A stretch of DNA of 64,000 nt from Hymenobacter glacieicola (GTDB lineage Bacteria > Bacteroidota > Bacteroidia > Cytophagales > Hymenobacteraceae), in NCBI RefSeq assembly GCF_014640315.1, contig NZ_BMGS01000013.1:37118-101117 (forward strand), given 5' to 3'. The translations under genes and the position numbers were made by a program. Shown here one piece after another: positions 56,583 to 64,000 of this stretch. The notes beneath the pieces are model-generated. The model was not told the origin of the DNA. It was given only the letters and a program-made list of their open reading frames with translations, and ran no database searches. The first letter of the stretch is position 1; each line of letters opens with the position of its first letter.

Positions 56583-56758
56583 GCCGGTAAACATTGTTTC
56601 CGGACGGATAGTTGCCCCGCATTCCAAAGCCTGACAGCTCCCAAACCACACGAAATTCCCTTCCGCTACCGTGCTGTTTCAGAACCGGCTTTTCAGTTGC
56701 TCACGTCAGGTAGTTGGGTCATCGGTACCCCGCATCCGATAGCTTAACAAAGGCTACA

Positions 56759-57214
56759 TTATAGCCCTTGCTGCTTGCTGGCTTGCACTGAAACCTCCGG
56801 GGCTGCCCGGATATACATATGATCCGACGTTTTGCCACTGGCATCCTGTAAATGCAACCGGTTGCCTGATACGGAATAGAACTGATTGTTCTGGTAGCCC
56901 CGATAGATGATGACGTGGCGGGAGGGTTTTCCGAAGCCATTGGTAACCCGGCGAACTGAAAATGCGGCCGCGCTTACCAGCTGCCCATCCTGGTAGAACC
57001 GGGCGCGACCCCGCCGGTCGAACTCTACAATTACCCGGTGGCCCGTGTTACCTGGCGTAAGACTATGCTGGCTGTCGGCGGCAGTTTGCTGCCATTCCCA
57101 GCGGCCAACTAGCTTCTCTTCCACGGTTGGCACGGAGTCTCGGTTGCAAGCCCCCAGGGATAAGCTGGTGCCGGTTAAAACCATGACGAATACGCCACGA
57201 GTAAAAGTAGTCAT
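56759..57214 (-). CDS. Hypothetical lipoprotein
   Basis: 151 residues from the ATG at 57214; an ATG eight codons upstream is possible. Lipobox SLGAC places the lipidated Cys near residue 23. The beta-rich body (GRWEWQQT, HRVIVEFDRRGRARFYQDGQ) resembles lipocalin-like 'copper resistance' or DUF small barrels, without a firm match. Likely outer-membrane attached. Confidence 0.55.
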   Translation of the reverse strand: MTTFTRGVFVMVLTGTSLSLGACNRDSVPTVEEKLVGRWEWQQTAADSQHSLTPGNTGHRVIVEFDRRGRARFYQDGQLVSAAAFSVRRVTNGFGKPSRHVIIYRGYQNNQFYSVSGNRLHLQDASGKTSDHMYIRAAPEVSVQASKQQGL

Positions 57215-57282
57215 AACAGAATAGAAAGTAAGTTGCATTCGTATGATCGGAATCCAGGCTAGATAGTTGCATCAAAGCAAGC

Positions 57283-57290
57283 TATTTTTG
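57283..57290 (+). promoter_or_regulatory. -7 promoter element of aroB
   Basis: TATTTTTG, a perfect TAnnTTTG match, gives a leader of about 42 nt before the aroB start at 57339. -33 element unclear. Confidence 0.5.
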
Positions 57291-57338
57291 TCCAATCTCT
57301 TTTAGTTAGTGAGGTTGTTTTTTTAAACACATTTTATT

Positions 57339-58379
57339 TTGAACGAAAACGTGTTTTTTGGGGCCGAGGCGCTGGCAAGTCTTGCCGCGTTGGTTTCCCG
57401 GCCTGCAGTAACCCAAATATTTGTGTTAGTAGACACGAATACCGCTCGCTACTGCCTGCCGTTACTAGAAAGACAGCTGCCGATGGGTTTTACCCCTATT
57501 GAAATTTCGGCGGGAGAAGAATATAAATCCCTAGCCACCTGCGAAACGGTGTGGGAAGCCCTTACGGAGGCTCGCGCCGACCGCCATGCCCTGCTCGTGA
57601 ATGTTGGGGGCGGAGTTGTGACGGACCTGGGAGGCTTTTGCGCCGCTTTGTACAAGCGGGGAATTTCGTTTGTGCAGGTGCCTACCACCTTGTTGGCCCA
57701 GGTAGATGCCAGCGTAGGCGGAAAAACCGGCGTTGATTTCCTCGGCTTCAAAAATCAGCTAGGAGTTTTTCAGGAGCCGATGGCCGTGTGCATTGAACCG
57801 CGCTTCCTGCAAACCCTGGATCCGCGCCAGCTGAAGGCCGGTTATGCCGAGATAGTAAAGCACTGGCTGATTGCCGATGCCGCGGCGTTTGCCCGCAACC
57901 GCCGAATTGGTATTCTGGTGGATGACTGGACGCCGCTTATTCAGGAGTCGGTTGCCCTTAAGCAGGGCATTGTAGCCCAGGATCCGCTGGAAAGTGGCTT
58001 GCGGAAGCTGCTTAACTTCGGGCACACGGTGGGGCACGCGCTGGAAAGCTACCTACTTACCCAGCCCGGCCGCGAAATTTTGCACGGCGAAGCAGTAGCC
58101 GCAGGCATAATCTGCGAGGCTTGGTTAAGCCACCGCAAGGGCTTGCTCAGCGACCTGGAGCTGGATCAAGTCGAAACCTTCCTTTTTTCGATTTTCGACA
58201 AGGTGCAGTTCGTAACCCTGGAAACGGAGGCCATTGCGGATTTTGCGCGGCAGGATAAAAAGAATGCGGGAACAACCATCAACTGTACCTTGCTGGAAGG
58301 CATTGGCCACGGGGTGTACGACCAGCCCGTTACGGTAGCAGAAATTGCGGAATCTCTGCGGTATTACCACCGCTTATAA
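57339..58379 (+). CDS. aroB: 3-Dehydroquinate synthase AroB
   Basis: 346 residues. Second step of the shikimate pathway, cyclising DAHP with NAD and a divalent metal. The glycine motif GGGVVTDLGGF, the DxxVGGK motif (QVDASVGGKTGVD) and metal ligands Glu in AEIVKH and His in NFGHTVGHALE and LHGEAVAAG are visible. The start is TTG at 57339 because no ATG precedes the conserved domain; GTG at 57351 is a possible alternative. Probably paired with aroA downstream across a palindromic element. Confidence 0.93.
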   Translation: MNENVFFGAEALASLAALVSRPAVTQIFVLVDTNTARYCLPLLERQLPMGFTPIEISAGEEYKSLATCETVWEALTEARADRHALLVNVGGGVVTDLGGFCAALYKRGISFVQVPTTLLAQVDASVGGKTGVDFLGFKNQLGVFQEPMAVCIEPRFLQTLDPRQLKAGYAEIVKHWLIADAAAFARNRRIGILVDDWTPLIQESVALKQGIVAQDPLESGLRKLLNFGHTVGHALESYLLTQPGREILHGEAVAAGIICEAWLSHRKGLLSDLELDQVETFLFSIFDKVQFVTLETEAIADFARQDKKNAGTTINCTLLEGIGHGVYDQPVTVAEIAESLRYYHRL

Positions 58380-58389
58380 TTGCATGTAA

Positions 58390-58468
58390 GGCGAAGCTCC
58401 AGCTTCGTGAGGGCTGCTCTAAGCAGTTGGTTAGCACGTTACATCGAGGGGGAAGCTGGAGCTTCGCC
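58390..58468. repeat. Palindromic element at the aroB-aroA junction
   Basis: 17-bp perfect arms 58390-58406 and 58452-58468; each arm is itself nearly palindromic (GAAGCT CC AGCTTC). It has the REP-like look of small mobile repeats. The right arm lies within the open frame of aroA, upstream of the conserved N-terminus. Confidence 0.65.
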
Positions 58469-59752
58469 CTGCAAGCCTGTCGCATCATCAATTCTTCCCT
58501 GACACTTTCCTGGCCTGGCCACCCGCTGCGGGGCATTGCCCAGGTTCCGGCCTCCAAAAGCGAAAGTAACCGCGCCCTGATCATTCAGGCCCTGGCAGGC
58601 GGCGGTACGCTGGCCAATCTGTCCGATGCCAACGATACTCAGCTTATGCAGCGGTTGCTGCAGGAGCCTGCCGCCTCAATCGTCGATGCGGAGGATGCAG
58701 GCACCGTTATGCGTTTTCTGACGGCTTACCTGGCCATGACCGGCCGCCAGGTCACGCTAACCGGGACTGCCCGCATGCAGGAACGACCCATTCAGGTGCT
58801 GGTGGAGGCCCTGCGCCAGCTCGGTGCCCGTATTGAGTACACCGGTCAGGAGGGGTATCCGCCCCTGCGCCTGCTGGGGCGCACGCCCGAGTCGGCCACG
58901 GAAGACTCGGACTTCACGGAGCTCACCGTGCGCGGCGATATTAGCAGCCAATACATTTCTGCCCTGCTGATGATTGGGCCCATGCTGCCTCATGGCCTGC
59001 GCATTTGGCTAACAGGTAAGGTAGGCTCCCGCCCTTACATCCGCATGACACAGGCCCTGATGCAGCACTTCGGAGCGCAGTGCCGCGACTTGGGCGAAGT
59101 GCTGGAAGTGCGTCCGCAGGCGTACCAGCCTACCGACTACACGGTGGAAGGCGACTGGTCGGCGGCCAGCTACTGGTACGCTATGGTGGCGCTGGGACCG
59201 GCTGGTTCCCACCTCACGCTGCCTACCCTGCGCCGCTACTCCTGGCAGGGCGACCAGGCCATTGTTGGTATCATGGAAAAATTGGGTGTGCGTACAGAGT
59301 TTCTGGCCGATGAAGCCATTCGGCTAACCCAAACAAACTCGGCGGGCCGCTTCGCCCAGGATTTTACGGACTGCCCTGACCTGGCGCAAACCGTAGCAGT
59401 AGTAGCAGCGGCGCTGGGGGTAGAGGTGGAAATGACCGGACTGGAAAGCCTGCGCATCAAAGAAACCGACCGAATTGCGGCCCTGCAGGTGGAGCTAGCC
59501 AAGTTTGGGGGCCACCTCACCGACGAAGGAGCGGGCCGCTTCCGCGTAGGGGCCCAAGAGTTTCGTGTGGCCGGGCAACAGGTAGCAACCTACCACGACC
59601 ACCGAATGGCCATGGCGTTTGCGCCCCTGGCCTTACGCGGTGCCCTATCCGTGGAAGCCCCACAAGTGGTGCGCAAGTCCTACCCCCAATTCTGGAAAGA
59701 GCTTGAGAAAGTCGGTTTTCTAACTGATCCGACACCTGCACCAATATACTGA
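58427..59752 (+). CDS. aroA: 3-Phosphoshikimate 1-carboxyvinyltransferase (EPSP synthase) AroA
   Basis: 441 residues if started at TTG 58427, the only standard start codon ahead of the conserved domain. It joins phosphoenolpyruvate to shikimate-3-phosphate. Seen are VPASKSESNRALI, the DAGTVMRF substrate loop, GDISSQY, and KETDRIAALQVELAKFGG. The first 25 residues overlap the palindromic element, so the real start is uncertain and may be a non-standard codon around position 58480. aroA and aroB likely form a two-gene shikimate unit. Terminated by a very long hairpin. Confidence 0.9.
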   Translation: MVSTLHRGGSWSFALQACRIINSSLTLSWPGHPLRGIAQVPASKSESNRALIIQALAGGGTLANLSDANDTQLMQRLLQEPAASIVDAEDAGTVMRFLTAYLAMTGRQVTLTGTARMQERPIQVLVEALRQLGARIEYTGQEGYPPLRLLGRTPESATEDSDFTELTVRGDISSQYISALLMIGPMLPHGLRIWLTGKVGSRPYIRMTQALMQHFGAQCRDLGEVLEVRPQAYQPTDYTVEGDWSAASYWYAMVALGPAGSHLTLPTLRRYSWQGDQAIVGIMEKLGVRTEFLADEAIRLTQTNSAGRFAQDFTDCPDLAQTVAVVAAALGVEVEMTGLESLRIKETDRIAALQVELAKFGGHLTDEGAGRFRVGAQEFRVAGQQVATYHDHRMAMAFAPLALRGALSVEAPQVVRKSYPQFWKELEKVGFLTDPTPAPIY

Positions 59753-59761
59753 GACTGACAG

Positions 59762-59848
59762 ACAGCAGCTCACCAGTACTTAACCAGAATGCGGCCCGCA
59801 CGTGTACACTACGGGCCGCATTCTGGTTAAGTACTGGTGAGCTGCTGT
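59762..59848. terminator. 37-bp perfect inverted repeat between aroA and the BtuF-like gene
   Basis: Arms 59762-59798 and 59812-59848 are exact complements with a 13-nt loop. The right arm contains the last seven codons and stop (59827-59848) of the opposing BtuF-like gene. Very strong for a terminator and longer than any other in the window. Confidence 0.8.
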
Positions 59849-60627
59849 AAATAAGCGGCTGACTGCAGCAAGCGGCTGCCGTACCAGCTGAACAGCTCCC
59901 CATCGACAATGCGTATTTGCGCCTCCGGGCAAAGGGCCTGAAACTCGGCTTTATGCTTTTCGCTAAAAGGGTAGGGCTCTGAAGAAAGTAAAATCTGATG
60001 GGGAGCGGCCAGTTGTACGTGTTGGGCGCTAATTTCGGGGTAGCGGCTTAGGCGACTGAACACGTTTCGGAAGCCAGCCCGCGCCAGCAAATCATCAATG
60101 AAAGTTCCGGTAGCGGCTACCATGTAGGGCTTGCGCCAGATAAAGTAGGCCACCGGAATAGGCTCCGCTACCTTTAGGGAGGCAAATGAACTGGCAATGG
60201 TAGCAGCCATCGGCTCGGCTCGCCGCTGCTGGCCTGTAAGCAGCCCCACCCGCCTAATCATTTCCAGGGCGTCGGCCAGCGTCGTAATGTCGCTCATCCA
60301 GACCGGGTAGCGCTCGGCCAGCTGCTCAATACCTTCCTGATAATTCTCCTCCTTATTGCCAATAATCAGGTCGGGGCGGCAGGCGGCAATTTTAGCGAAG
60401 TCAAAGTTCTTCGTGCCCCCAATAACGGTGGCCCGTTGCCGCGCTTGGGCGGGGTGAATGCAAAATTTGGTGACGCCAACTACCCGCTGACCCAGACCCA
60501 AATCGTGGAGCAGTTCGGTCTGGGAAGGGACTAGCGACACGATCCGCTGGGGCGGAAAGGGCACGGCCACCCGGCGGCCCATCTGGTCCGTAACATTAAG
60601 CGGGACGCTCAGCTCAGCAGGAAGCAT
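59827..60627 (-). CDS. Helical-backbone metal-binding protein, BtuF-like (ABC substrate-binding family)
   Basis: 266 residues. Contains the class III substrate-binding fold: DQMGRRVAVPFPPQRIVSLVPSQTELLHDLGLG at the start and ACRPDLIIGNKEENYQEG. BtuF-type proteins bind cobalamin or other metal chelates. No signal peptide is evident, which is odd for a periplasmic receptor; several Bacteroidota homologues also lack one and may be cytosolic. No BtuCD genes adjacent. Its C-terminal codons are part of the shared hairpin. Confidence 0.85.
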   Translation of the reverse strand: MLPAELSVPLNVTDQMGRRVAVPFPPQRIVSLVPSQTELLHDLGLGQRVVGVTKFCIHPAQARQRATVIGGTKNFDFAKIAACRPDLIIGNKEENYQEGIEQLAERYPVWMSDITTLADALEMIRRVGLLTGQQRRAEPMAATIASSFASLKVAEPIPVAYFIWRKPYMVAATGTFIDDLLARAGFRNVFSRLSRYPEISAQHVQLAAPHQILLSSEPYPFSEKHKAEFQALCPEAQIRIVDGELFSWYGSRLLQSAAYLQQLTST

Positions 60628-60656
60628 AAGAGTAGTAGGGGAGACTGTATAAAAAG

Positions 60657-60710
60657 CCTGCTCCCGGCCAGCTGCATCGTTGCTACGATGCAGCTTCGGC
60701 CGGGAGCAGG
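60657..60710 (-). terminator. Terminator of the M42 peptidase gene
   Basis: Perfect 13-bp outer arms (60657-60669, 60698-60710) and an inner 11-bp stem (60670-60680, 60685-60695) with two unpaired bases; minus strand then has T5. It lies between the M42 stop (60745) and the BtuF-like start (60627). Confidence 0.85.
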
Positions 60711-60744
60711 TCCGTGGAGGTAAGGTAGGGGATGCGGCTACCGG

Positions 60745-61827
60745 CTAGCTGAAGTACCGAAAGTCGTGGCCGTCTTCAATGCGCAGCAGGGCTTCGTAAA
60801 TCAGCTTGGTTACGTTCTCCACGTCGTCCTTGTGCACCGTTTCCACCGTGGTGTGCATGTAGCGCAGGGGCAAAGAAATCAGGGCCGAGGCTACCCCCGC
60901 GTTGGAGTAAGCAAAGGCATCGGTATCGGTGCCGGTGGCCCGGGTGGCGGCCGCCCGCTGGAAGGGAATTTCCGCGCTCAGGGCCGTTTCGATGATAAGG
61001 TCGCGCAGGTTGTTTTGCACGGCCGGGCCGTAGGTGATTACCGGGCCTTTTCCGCAGTGCAGGTCGCCGGAGGTTTTTTTCTCGTACATCGGCGCCTGCG
61101 TGTCATGAATGACGTCCGTCACAATGGCTACATCGGGCTTGATGCGGTGGGCAATCATTTCCGCCCCGCGCAAGCCAATTTCTTCCTGCACCGCATTCAC
61201 AATGTATAGGCCGAAGGGAAGCTTCTTATCGTTTTCCTTCAGCATTCGGGCTACTTCGGCAATCATGAAGCCCCCCATGCGGTTATCCAGCGCCCGGCCC
61301 ACGTAGAACCGGTCATTCAGCACCGAAAACTCGTCCTCAAAAGTCACGACGGAGCCCACGTGAATGCCCATTTCCTCTACTTCTTCCCGGCTGGCGGCGC
61401 CACAGTCCAGGAATACGGTTTCAATGGATGGTGCCTTGTCCTGCTCCACTTTGCGCACGTGAATAGCTGGCCAGCCGAAAACAGCCTTTACCAAACCGTT
61501 TTTGGTGTGAATGTTCACCCGTTTGCTCGGGGCCACCAGCGGGTCGGAGCCGCCGTTTTTGCGCAAATACAGGAAGCCTTCTTTCGTTATGTAGTTAACA
61601 AAGTAGCTGATTTCATCGGCGTGGGCCTCAATGACCACTTTATAGGTGGCCTCCGGGTTCACTACCCCCACCACCGTCCCGTAAGTATCCACGAAGTACT
61701 CGTCGATATAGGGCCGGATGTAGTCGAGCCATAATTTTTGGCCTTCTTTCTCAAAGCCAGTTGGGGAGGGGTTATTCAGGTACTTCTGAAGGAAGTCGAA
61801 GCTTTCTTGACGCATACGTATTGCCAT
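60745..61827 (-). CDS. M42-family metallo-aminopeptidase
   Basis: 360 residues; ATGs at 61827 and 61815 are both possible. M42 (TET-type) aminopeptidases form large tetrahedral complexes. Metal ligands are visible in EAHADEISYF (His, Asp), ALDNRMGGF (Asp), NAVQEEIGLRGA (Glu catalytic and metal), VTDVIHD, and HTTVETVHKDD (His). Cytosolic peptide turnover is expected. Downstream of the acyl-CoA carboxylase gene by 95 nt on the same strand. Confidence 0.92.
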   Translation of the reverse strand: MAIRMRQESFDFLQKYLNNPSPTGFEKEGQKLWLDYIRPYIDEYFVDTYGTVVGVVNPEATYKVVIEAHADEISYFVNYITKEGFLYLRKNGGSDPLVAPSKRVNIHTKNGLVKAVFGWPAIHVRKVEQDKAPSIETVFLDCGAASREEVEEMGIHVGSVVTFEDEFSVLNDRFYVGRALDNRMGGFMIAEVARMLKENDKKLPFGLYIVNAVQEEIGLRGAEMIAHRIKPDVAIVTDVIHDTQAPMYEKKTSGDLHCGKGPVITYGPAVQNNLRDLIIETALSAEIPFQRAAATRATGTDTDAFAYSNAGVASALISLPLRYMHTTVETVHKDDVENVTKLIYEALLRIEDGHDFRYFS

Positions 61828-61922
61828 TTCAAGCGCAGAAAAACGGAGCGAGGTTTTAACTGCAGATGAGGTTTCACACGCCGGCAGAACCTAACAGAGG
61901 CGCTGCCAGCCTCGCCGGAGTG

Positions 61923-63491
61923 TTACAGAGGGATGTTCCCGTGCTTCTTACGCGGTAAGGTATCTACTTTGTTTTCGAGCATTTTAAACGCCCGGATGAG
62001 CTTCTGACGCGTTTGTGCGGGCAGAATGACTTCATCAACGAAGCCGCGGTGGGCGGCGCGGTACGGGGTAGCAAACTTCTGCTGGTACTCATCTACCTTT
62101 TCCTGCAGCTTCGCTTCCGGGTTTTCGGCCTGGGCAATTTCGCGTTTGAAGATGATTTCGGCTGCGCCTTTGGCACCCATCACCGCAATTTCGGCCGTGG
62201 GCCAGGCGTAGTTTAGGTCGGCCCCAATGTGCTTGGAATTCATTACGTCGTAGGCCCCGCCATACGCCTTGCGGGTAATAACAGTGATGCGCGGCACGGT
62301 AGCCTCGCAGAAAGCGTAGAGCAGCTTAGCTCCGTTGGTGATGATGCCGCGCCACTCTTGGTCGGTGCCGGGCAGGAAACCGGGCACGTCTTCCAGCACC
62401 AGCAGCGGAATGTTGAACGAGTCGCAGAATCGTACGAAGCGGGCCGCTTTCGTAGAGGCATTGATGTCGAGCACGCCGGCCAGCACGGCGGGCTGGTTGC
62501 CCACGATGCCAATGCTGCGGCCCCCTAGGCGGGCAAACCCAACCACGATATTCTCGGCAAAATTCTGATGCACTTCCATGAAGGAGCCGGCATCAATAAT
62601 ACCCTCCACAACTTCCCGTATATCGTAAGGCTGGTTGGGGTTTTCGGGAATAATGGAGTCCAGCACCGGCCGCGACTCGTCCAGCCCGGTTTCGTAGGGT
62701 AGGGCAGGGGCCGTTTCCTCGCAGTTCTGAGGCATGTAGCTCAGCAGCGCCTTGAGCTGGTTGATGCAGGCTACCTCATTCGGAGCCGTAAAGTGCGTAA
62801 CACCACTCTTAGTCGAGTGGGTGCTGGCCCCGCCTAGCTCTTCGCTGGTCACGTTTTCGTGGGTCACCGTCTTGACCACGTTCGGCCCGGTCACGAACAT
62901 GTAGCTCGTGTCCTCCACCATCAGAATGAAGTCGGTAATGGCCGGCGAGTATACTGCCCCGCCCGCGCACGGCCCCATAATGGCCGAAAGCTGAGGGACT
63001 ACCCCCGAGGCCAAGGTGTTCTTGTAGAAGATGTCGGCGTAGCCGCCCAGGCTTACTACCCCTTCCTGGATGCGGGCCCCGCCCGAGTCGTTCAACCCGA
63101 CAACCGGCGCGCCGTTTTTCATGGCGAGGTCCATAATCTTCACGATTTTCTCGGCGTGCGTTTCGCTAAGCGAGCCGCCGAACACCGTGAAATCCTGGGA
63201 GAAAACGTACACCAGCCGGCCGTTTACGGTACCATAGCCCGTTACCACGCCGTCGCCCAGGTAGTACTCTTTGTCCAGCCCGAAGTCCTTGGAGCGGTGC
63301 ATGACAAATTTGCCAATCTCCTCAAACGAGCCTTCGTCCAGCAGCAGGTCAATCCGCTCACGCGCCGTGAGCTTGCCTTTTTTGTGCTGGGCATCAATGC
63401 GGGCCTGGCCGCCACCGAGCAGGGCCTCTTGGTTTTTACGGTCGAGGATTTCGAGTTTGCTTAGTTGGGCTTCAGCGCGGGATTCAGACAT
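61923..63491 (-). CDS. Acyl-CoA carboxylase, carboxyltransferase beta subunit (PccB-like)
   Basis: 522 residues from the ATG at 63491; upstream open frame is rejected because it is hydrophobic and a promoter lies at 63512-63541. Carboxyltransferase of propionyl- or methylmalonyl-CoA carboxylases. It shows both crotonase-like halves: GGSLSETHAEKIVKIMDLA, NDSGGARIQEGV, GPCAGGAVYSPA in the N-half and ASTKAARFVRFCDSFN, VLEDVPGFLPGTDQE, KAYGGAYDVM in the C-half. Substrate is probably propionyl-CoA, but a biotin carboxylase partner is not in the window. Confidence 0.92.
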   Translation of the reverse strand: MSESRAEAQLSKLEILDRKNQEALLGGGQARIDAQHKKGKLTARERIDLLLDEGSFEEIGKFVMHRSKDFGLDKEYYLGDGVVTGYGTVNGRLVYVFSQDFTVFGGSLSETHAEKIVKIMDLAMKNGAPVVGLNDSGGARIQEGVVSLGGYADIFYKNTLASGVVPQLSAIMGPCAGGAVYSPAITDFILMVEDTSYMFVTGPNVVKTVTHENVTSEELGGASTHSTKSGVTHFTAPNEVACINQLKALLSYMPQNCEETAPALPYETGLDESRPVLDSIIPENPNQPYDIREVVEGIIDAGSFMEVHQNFAENIVVGFARLGGRSIGIVGNQPAVLAGVLDINASTKAARFVRFCDSFNIPLLVLEDVPGFLPGTDQEWRGIITNGAKLLYAFCEATVPRITVITRKAYGGAYDVMNSKHIGADLNYAWPTAEIAVMGAKGAAEIIFKREIAQAENPEAKLQEKVDEYQQKFATPYRAAHRGFVDEVILPAQTRQKLIRAFKMLENKVDTLPRKKHGNIPL

Positions 63492-63511
63492 TGGGTGGGC
63501 TTGAGAAAGGT

Positions 63512-63541
63512 CAAATATGCAACTGCGGGTAAGAAGCCAAA
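63512..63541 (-). promoter_or_regulatory. Promoter of the acyl-CoA carboxylase gene
   Basis: On the minus strand TTTG (63538-63541), 18-nt spacer, then CATATTTG (63512-63519), one base from TAnnTTTG. Gives a leader of about 15 nt. Confidence 0.6.
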
Positions 63542-63728
63542 GGTACACACCGGCCAAGAAAAGCCACACCAGAATTCTGGGGCGCCTTTAGGAGCGTTGT
63601 AAGAAACTGAATTCGAAGAAGCGTCAATTGTGGAGCTGGCCTTTGTGGCTACCTTGGGCCTAGTTTGCAGTAGCAATATATTTATATTAATGTCAGTTAT
63701 TTAACATACAAGTGGCATTTATAATCGA

Positions 63729-63908
63729 ATGAAAAATAAAAGTTTATTTATGGTAAACTTAGGCCTTGTTATGGGTGTAATAATAGTGTTTGTCATTATT
63801 GTTAATAAGCCAAATGCAACATTGATAATGACTGAATACAAAGAAAATTATTTGCCTTATTATTATGCTACATGCTTTGTGGGAATTGAATGGAAAAGTA
63901 TTTTATAA
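63729..63908 (+). CDS. Small AT-rich membrane protein (59 residues)
   Basis: An ATG at 63729 opens 59 codons ending TAA at 63906-63908. Residues about 8-27 (VNLGLVMGVIIVFVIIV core) form a clear transmembrane helix; the remaining 30 residues are soluble and Tyr-rich. The DNA is far more AT-rich than its surroundings, including A/T-ending codons, suggesting a recent or horizontally acquired segment. No homologue known to me. Small size makes it easy to miss. Confidence 0.45.
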   Translation: MKNKSLFMVNLGLVMGVIIVFVIIVNKPNATLIMTEYKENYLPYYYATCFVGIEWKSIL

Positions 63909-63942
63909 GAAATATTTAAGGTGGTGGTAAAATAGCAGGTGA

Positions 63943-64000
63943 TTAGCCATCTGCTTCTATGCGTTGGTTATGCGCATCGATGACGAGTTGCAAGCGGATG
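63943..64000 (-). CDS. Possible C-terminal end of a gene (partial)
   Basis: An open minus-strand frame enters from the right edge and stops at TAA (63943-63945), ending LVIDAHNQRIEADG. Only 18 codons are visible, so identity is undetermined and even coding status is uncertain. Confidence 0.2.
   Translation of the reverse strand, partial: IRLQLVIDAHNQRIEADG

Overview
The window looks like a chromosome segment from Bacteroidota, most likely Hymenobacter or a close relative in Cytophagales. This rests on high-GC coding DNA, several perfect TAnnTTTG promoter -7 elements of the Bacteroidota type, a bacillithiol gene (bshA), a type IX secretion C-terminal domain on a GH16 enzyme, the gene order ostA-bamD-rpoZ-coaC-coaB-DUF4835-recN, many SxxK/CE8/GH surface enzymes, and a 28-bp inverted repeat that resembles repeats I associate with this genus (from memory). 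I found no rRNA, tRNA, CRISPR array, integrase or intact insertion sequence.

Layout. 1-4.3 kb: truncated penicillin-acylase gene, a PH-like protein, an IscA-type Fe-S protein, a membrane-anchored coiled protein, a deoxyribonucleotidase and bshA. 4.5-14.3 kb: a GH3/beta-lactamase fusion, mutL, two rhomboid proteases, mdh and tilS. 14.5-22.7 kb: a forward run of envelope and housekeeping genes (ostA, bamD, rpoZ, split coaC/coaB, DUF4835, recN, fabI). 23-28.1 kb: a CYP152-type peroxygenase and two pectin methylesterases flanking a porin. The two esterase genes share a conserved upstream operator-like block. 28.1-47.8 kb: an accessory stretch of small and secreted proteins (TerB-like, ACT, SDR, barstar, ABC exporter, alpha/beta hydrolases including an RsbQ homologue, an unpartnered molybdenum hydroxylase large subunit, M28 peptidase, GH16 laminarinase, dienelactone hydrolase, cupin, Kazal lipoprotein, two YtxH stress proteins). 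47.8-48.3 kb: two tandem, diverged copies of a ~235-nt non-coding element, each ending in a terminator hairpin. 48.3-63.5 kb: lysS, a C-terminal processing protease, stress proteins, proline dehydrogenase, aroB-aroA, a BtuF-like binding protein, M42 peptidase and an acyl-CoA carboxylase beta subunit. The last ~340 nt are AT-rich and carry a small membrane-protein ORF.

Two features stand out at the whole-window scale. First, 8 of the 10 convergent gene ends hold a long, often perfect inverted repeat (up to 37 bp per arm), sometimes reaching into the coding sequence. Second, the tandem ncRNA candidates at 47,771-48,287 are the strongest candidate for something undescribed. Sequence conservation between the copies, compensatory changes in a shared hairpin and matched terminators support RNA function, but I cannot assign a family.
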